This document shows, piece after piece, positions 63,883 through 64,000 of a stretch of 64,000 bases of DNA (its first letter is position 1; each line of letters opens with the position of its first letter). The notes under the pieces were generated by a model. It searched no databases. It was given only the letters and a program-made list of their open reading frames with translations, and was not told the DNA's origin. The translations under genes and the position numbers were made by a program. This DNA is from Neptuniibacter sp. CAU 1671 (GTDB lineage Bacteria > Pseudomonadota > Gammaproteobacteria > Pseudomonadales > Balneatricaceae): NCBI RefSeq assembly GCF_029222905.1, contig NZ_JARHUE010000007.1:81036-145035 (forward strand). The letters are read 5' to 3'.

Positions 63883-64000
63883 TTCCCCCGCTTTAGTGGA
63901 CATCTCGATCTAACAGAATCGAGGTGGAAAATGCCAGCGTACAAGAATCAGAAGAAGACACGACAATACACAACTGAATTCAAGGCCCAAGCTGTTAAGC
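63878..64000 (+). mobile_element. IS3-family insertion sequence, left end (runs off the window)
   Basis: From about 63878 the sequence reads TGTAGTTCCCCCGCTTTAG, a TG-beginning end typical of IS3-type inverted repeats, followed 53 bases later by the start of an OrfA-like transposase gene. Right end, second frame and target duplication lie outside the window. Confidence 0.75.
63931..64000 (+). CDS. IS3-family transposase OrfA, N-terminal fragment
   Basis: ATG 63931, GAGGTGG upstream. The 23 visible codons read MPAYKNQKKTRQYTTEFK and continue, the characteristic basic start of the helix-turn-helix OrfA of IS3-family elements (…TTEFKAQAVK). The gene continues past the window edge. Confidence 0.8.
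   Translation, partial: MPAYKNQKKTRQYTTEFKAQAVK

Overview
The window looks like chromosome of a marine gammaproteobacterium, most likely of the Oceanospirillales type. This is inferred from gene content (RapA, FadBA, PotFGHI, LapD/LapG, PiuC with a TonB receptor, an RpoE-ChrR light/singlet-oxygen module) and not from any marker phylogeny. Most of it is ordinary, dense bacterial DNA with many 4-base start/stop overlaps. Two stretches look different: about 5.1-10.3 kb (three low-complexity lipoprotein genes in AT-rich surroundings) and about 47.9-51.1 kb (a small integrase-bearing insertion beside the 4.5S RNA gene). An IS3-type element enters at the right edge.

Layout. 0-5.1 kb: a divergent stress module. 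On the minus strand are an ECF sigma factor, its ChrR-type zinc anti-sigma factor and a DUF523 protein. On the plus strand, behind a near-perfect ECF-type promoter, are a FAD oxidoreductase, a DUF1365 protein and a Cfa-like methyltransferase, probably a membrane-lipid modification pathway. 5.1-10.3 kb: three tandem paralogous lipoproteins that are strongly acidic and repetitive, one carrying a 36-copy 12-bp repeat. 10.3-16.2 kb: signalling genes (REC-HD-GYP phosphodiesterase, PhnD-like binding protein, hybrid histidine kinase, HDOD protein). 16.2-17.2 kb: an ArsR regulator with a metal efflux protein. 17.2-23.9 kb: a Fur-type iron locus with ExbB, two ExbD, TonB, a siderophore receptor, PiuC and a flavin alpha-hydroxy-acid oxidase. 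23.9-27.1 kb: SPFH protein with NfeD, then MoeA and MoaB.

27.2-36.4 kb holds the most interesting candidate system: an AcoR-type sigma-54 activator and, next to it, an operon of DUF1302 outer-membrane protein, DUF1329 lipoprotein-carrier-like protein, a membrane-tethered YCF48 propeller and an RND/MMPL transporter. The operon has a clear -24/-12 promoter with direct repeats about 110-140 bp upstream, so regulator and target can be linked from sequence alone. 36.4-41 kb is an AraC regulator with fadBA. 41.1-43.5 kb carries SDR, DUF3833, chalcone-isomerase-like and DUF2878 genes, which commonly accompany the FAD/DUF1365/Cfa genes seen at the left end, so that lipid module appears split in two here.

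43.8-47.8 kb is a polyamine ABC transporter. 47.9-51.1 kb is the small island (orphan HsdR-N-like nuclease, tyrosine recombinase) ending at the 4.5S RNA gene. 51.4-63 kb has cytochrome b561-YceI, a PilJ-type chemoreceptor, RapA, an NlpC/P60 lipoprotein, a dienelactone hydrolase, a diguanylate cyclase and the LapD-LapG biofilm-release pair. The right edge has a small membrane protein whose 3' end runs into an IS3-family insertion sequence.
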